This document shows positions 7,972 to 8,429 of a stretch of DNA of 8,429 nt, piece after piece. The stretch spans positions 10,939 to 19,367 of the forward strand of contig DHKE01000067.1 in the NCBI GenBank assembly GCA_002404675.1, in the 5' to 3' direction. The stretch's first letter is position 1. Each line of letters begins with the position of its first letter. The notes below the pieces were generated by a model. The model was not told the origin of the DNA. It saw only the letters and a list, made by a program, of their open reading frames with translations, and did not search any database. The DNA is from Porphyromonadaceae bacterium UBA4702 (lineage in GTDB: Bacteria; Bacteroidota; Bacteroidia; Bacteroidales; Muribaculaceae). Position numbers and translations under genes: made by a program.

Positions 7972-8429
7972 ATGGACATTACATTACCTATTCTGATTCT
8001 GGCGATACCTATCACGATGTTCCTTGTCTTAGGTATCTTGGGTGTCAAGATGTCGCACAAATGTGCCGGTATCCTTGGCATACTCGGTATGGGTGTCACC
8101 CTGGTGCTGGCGTATACTGTCGCCTACACCTACTTCTTCTCGGGAGATCCCAGTTTCATAGCTGCCGACGGAGAGCGGCTGCAAGTAGCCGTATTTGACT
8201 ATACCTGGCTCGCGTTCACGCAGACGCTTGTCGTTAAGCTCGGCTTCCTGCTCGACCCGATTTCGGCAATGATGCTCGTAGTCATCACGACAATCTCCTT
8301 CATGGTGCACCTGTACAGCTGGGGTTATATGCACGGCGAGAAGGGCTTCCAGCGTTTCTACGCATTCCTGCAGCTCTTCACGTTCTCTATGCTCGGGCTG
8401 GTGGTTGCCACCAACATTTTCCAGATGTA
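7972..8429 (+). CDS. nuoL: Complex I antiporter-like subunit NuoL, 3' truncated
   Basis: NuoL is the distal antiporter-like pump subunit of complex I (ND5 homologue), normally over 600 residues. Only the first 152 residues and part of one codon are in the window; the frame stays open to the edge. The start MDITLPILI lies three bases after the nuoK stop. Hydrophobic segments lie near residues 3-22 and 30-50, then a short polar loop, then FLLDPISAMMLVV (Asp at residue 95) and the family signature HLYSWGYMHGE with GFQRFYAFLQLF. The latter two match the conserved NuoL N-terminal region, not NuoM or NuoN, and fit the gene order. The pumping Glu and Lys residues lie beyond the edge and cannot be judged. 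Confidence 0.93.
   Translation, partial: MDITLPILILAIPITMFLVLGILGVKMSHKCAGILGILGMGVTLVLAYTVAYTYFFSGDPSFIAADGERLQVAVFDYTWLAFTQTLVVKLGFLLDPISAMMLVVITTISFMVHLYSWGYMHGEKGFQRFYAFLQLFTFSMLGLVVATNIFQM

Overview
The window is one continuous, plus-strand block of energy-metabolism genes. It runs from the middle of the F1Fo ATP synthase beta gene to the start of the complex I gene nuoL, with no gene on the other strand and no mobile DNA. Order: atpD (5' truncated) - atpC - atpB - atpE - atpF - atpH - atpA - atpG - nuoI - nuoJ - nuoK - nuoL (3' truncated).

The organism looks like a member of the Bacteroidota, most likely order Bacteroidales. The grounds are: beta and epsilon genes placed ahead of the rest of the atp operon; an epsilon subunit of only 78 residues; a long subunit a (420 residues) with a signal peptide and a large extra-cytoplasmic N-terminal domain; and start codons mostly lacking strong Shine-Dalgarno sequences and often preceded by A-rich leaders. 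Base composition is moderately GC-rich by eye, which would suit a gut family such as Muribaculaceae. The family-level guess is inference only.

Layout: positions 1-1324 hold the catalytic beta subunit and the short epsilon. Positions 1336-3410 hold the membrane part and stator stalk (a, c, b). Positions 3415-6528 hold delta, alpha and gamma. All eight F-type subunits are present. After a 36-base spacer without a visible terminator, 6565-8429 holds the distal part of a complex I operon (nuoI, J, K, L). The longest gene-free stretch is the 98 bases between atpA and atpG, which contains an all-GC hairpin. The next is the 53-base A-rich leader of atpE.

Together the genes encode both ends of a proton circuit: complex I subunits that build the ion gradient and the ATP synthase that spends it (or, under fermentation, can rebuild it). 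The proteins look intact and ordinary. The main points of interest are the operon junction, where complex I genes begin abruptly at nuoI straight after atpG, and lineage-specific protein details (short epsilon, extended subunit a, His/Asp pair near the essential Arg, Pro/Ala tail on NuoI). I see no sign of an undescribed system.
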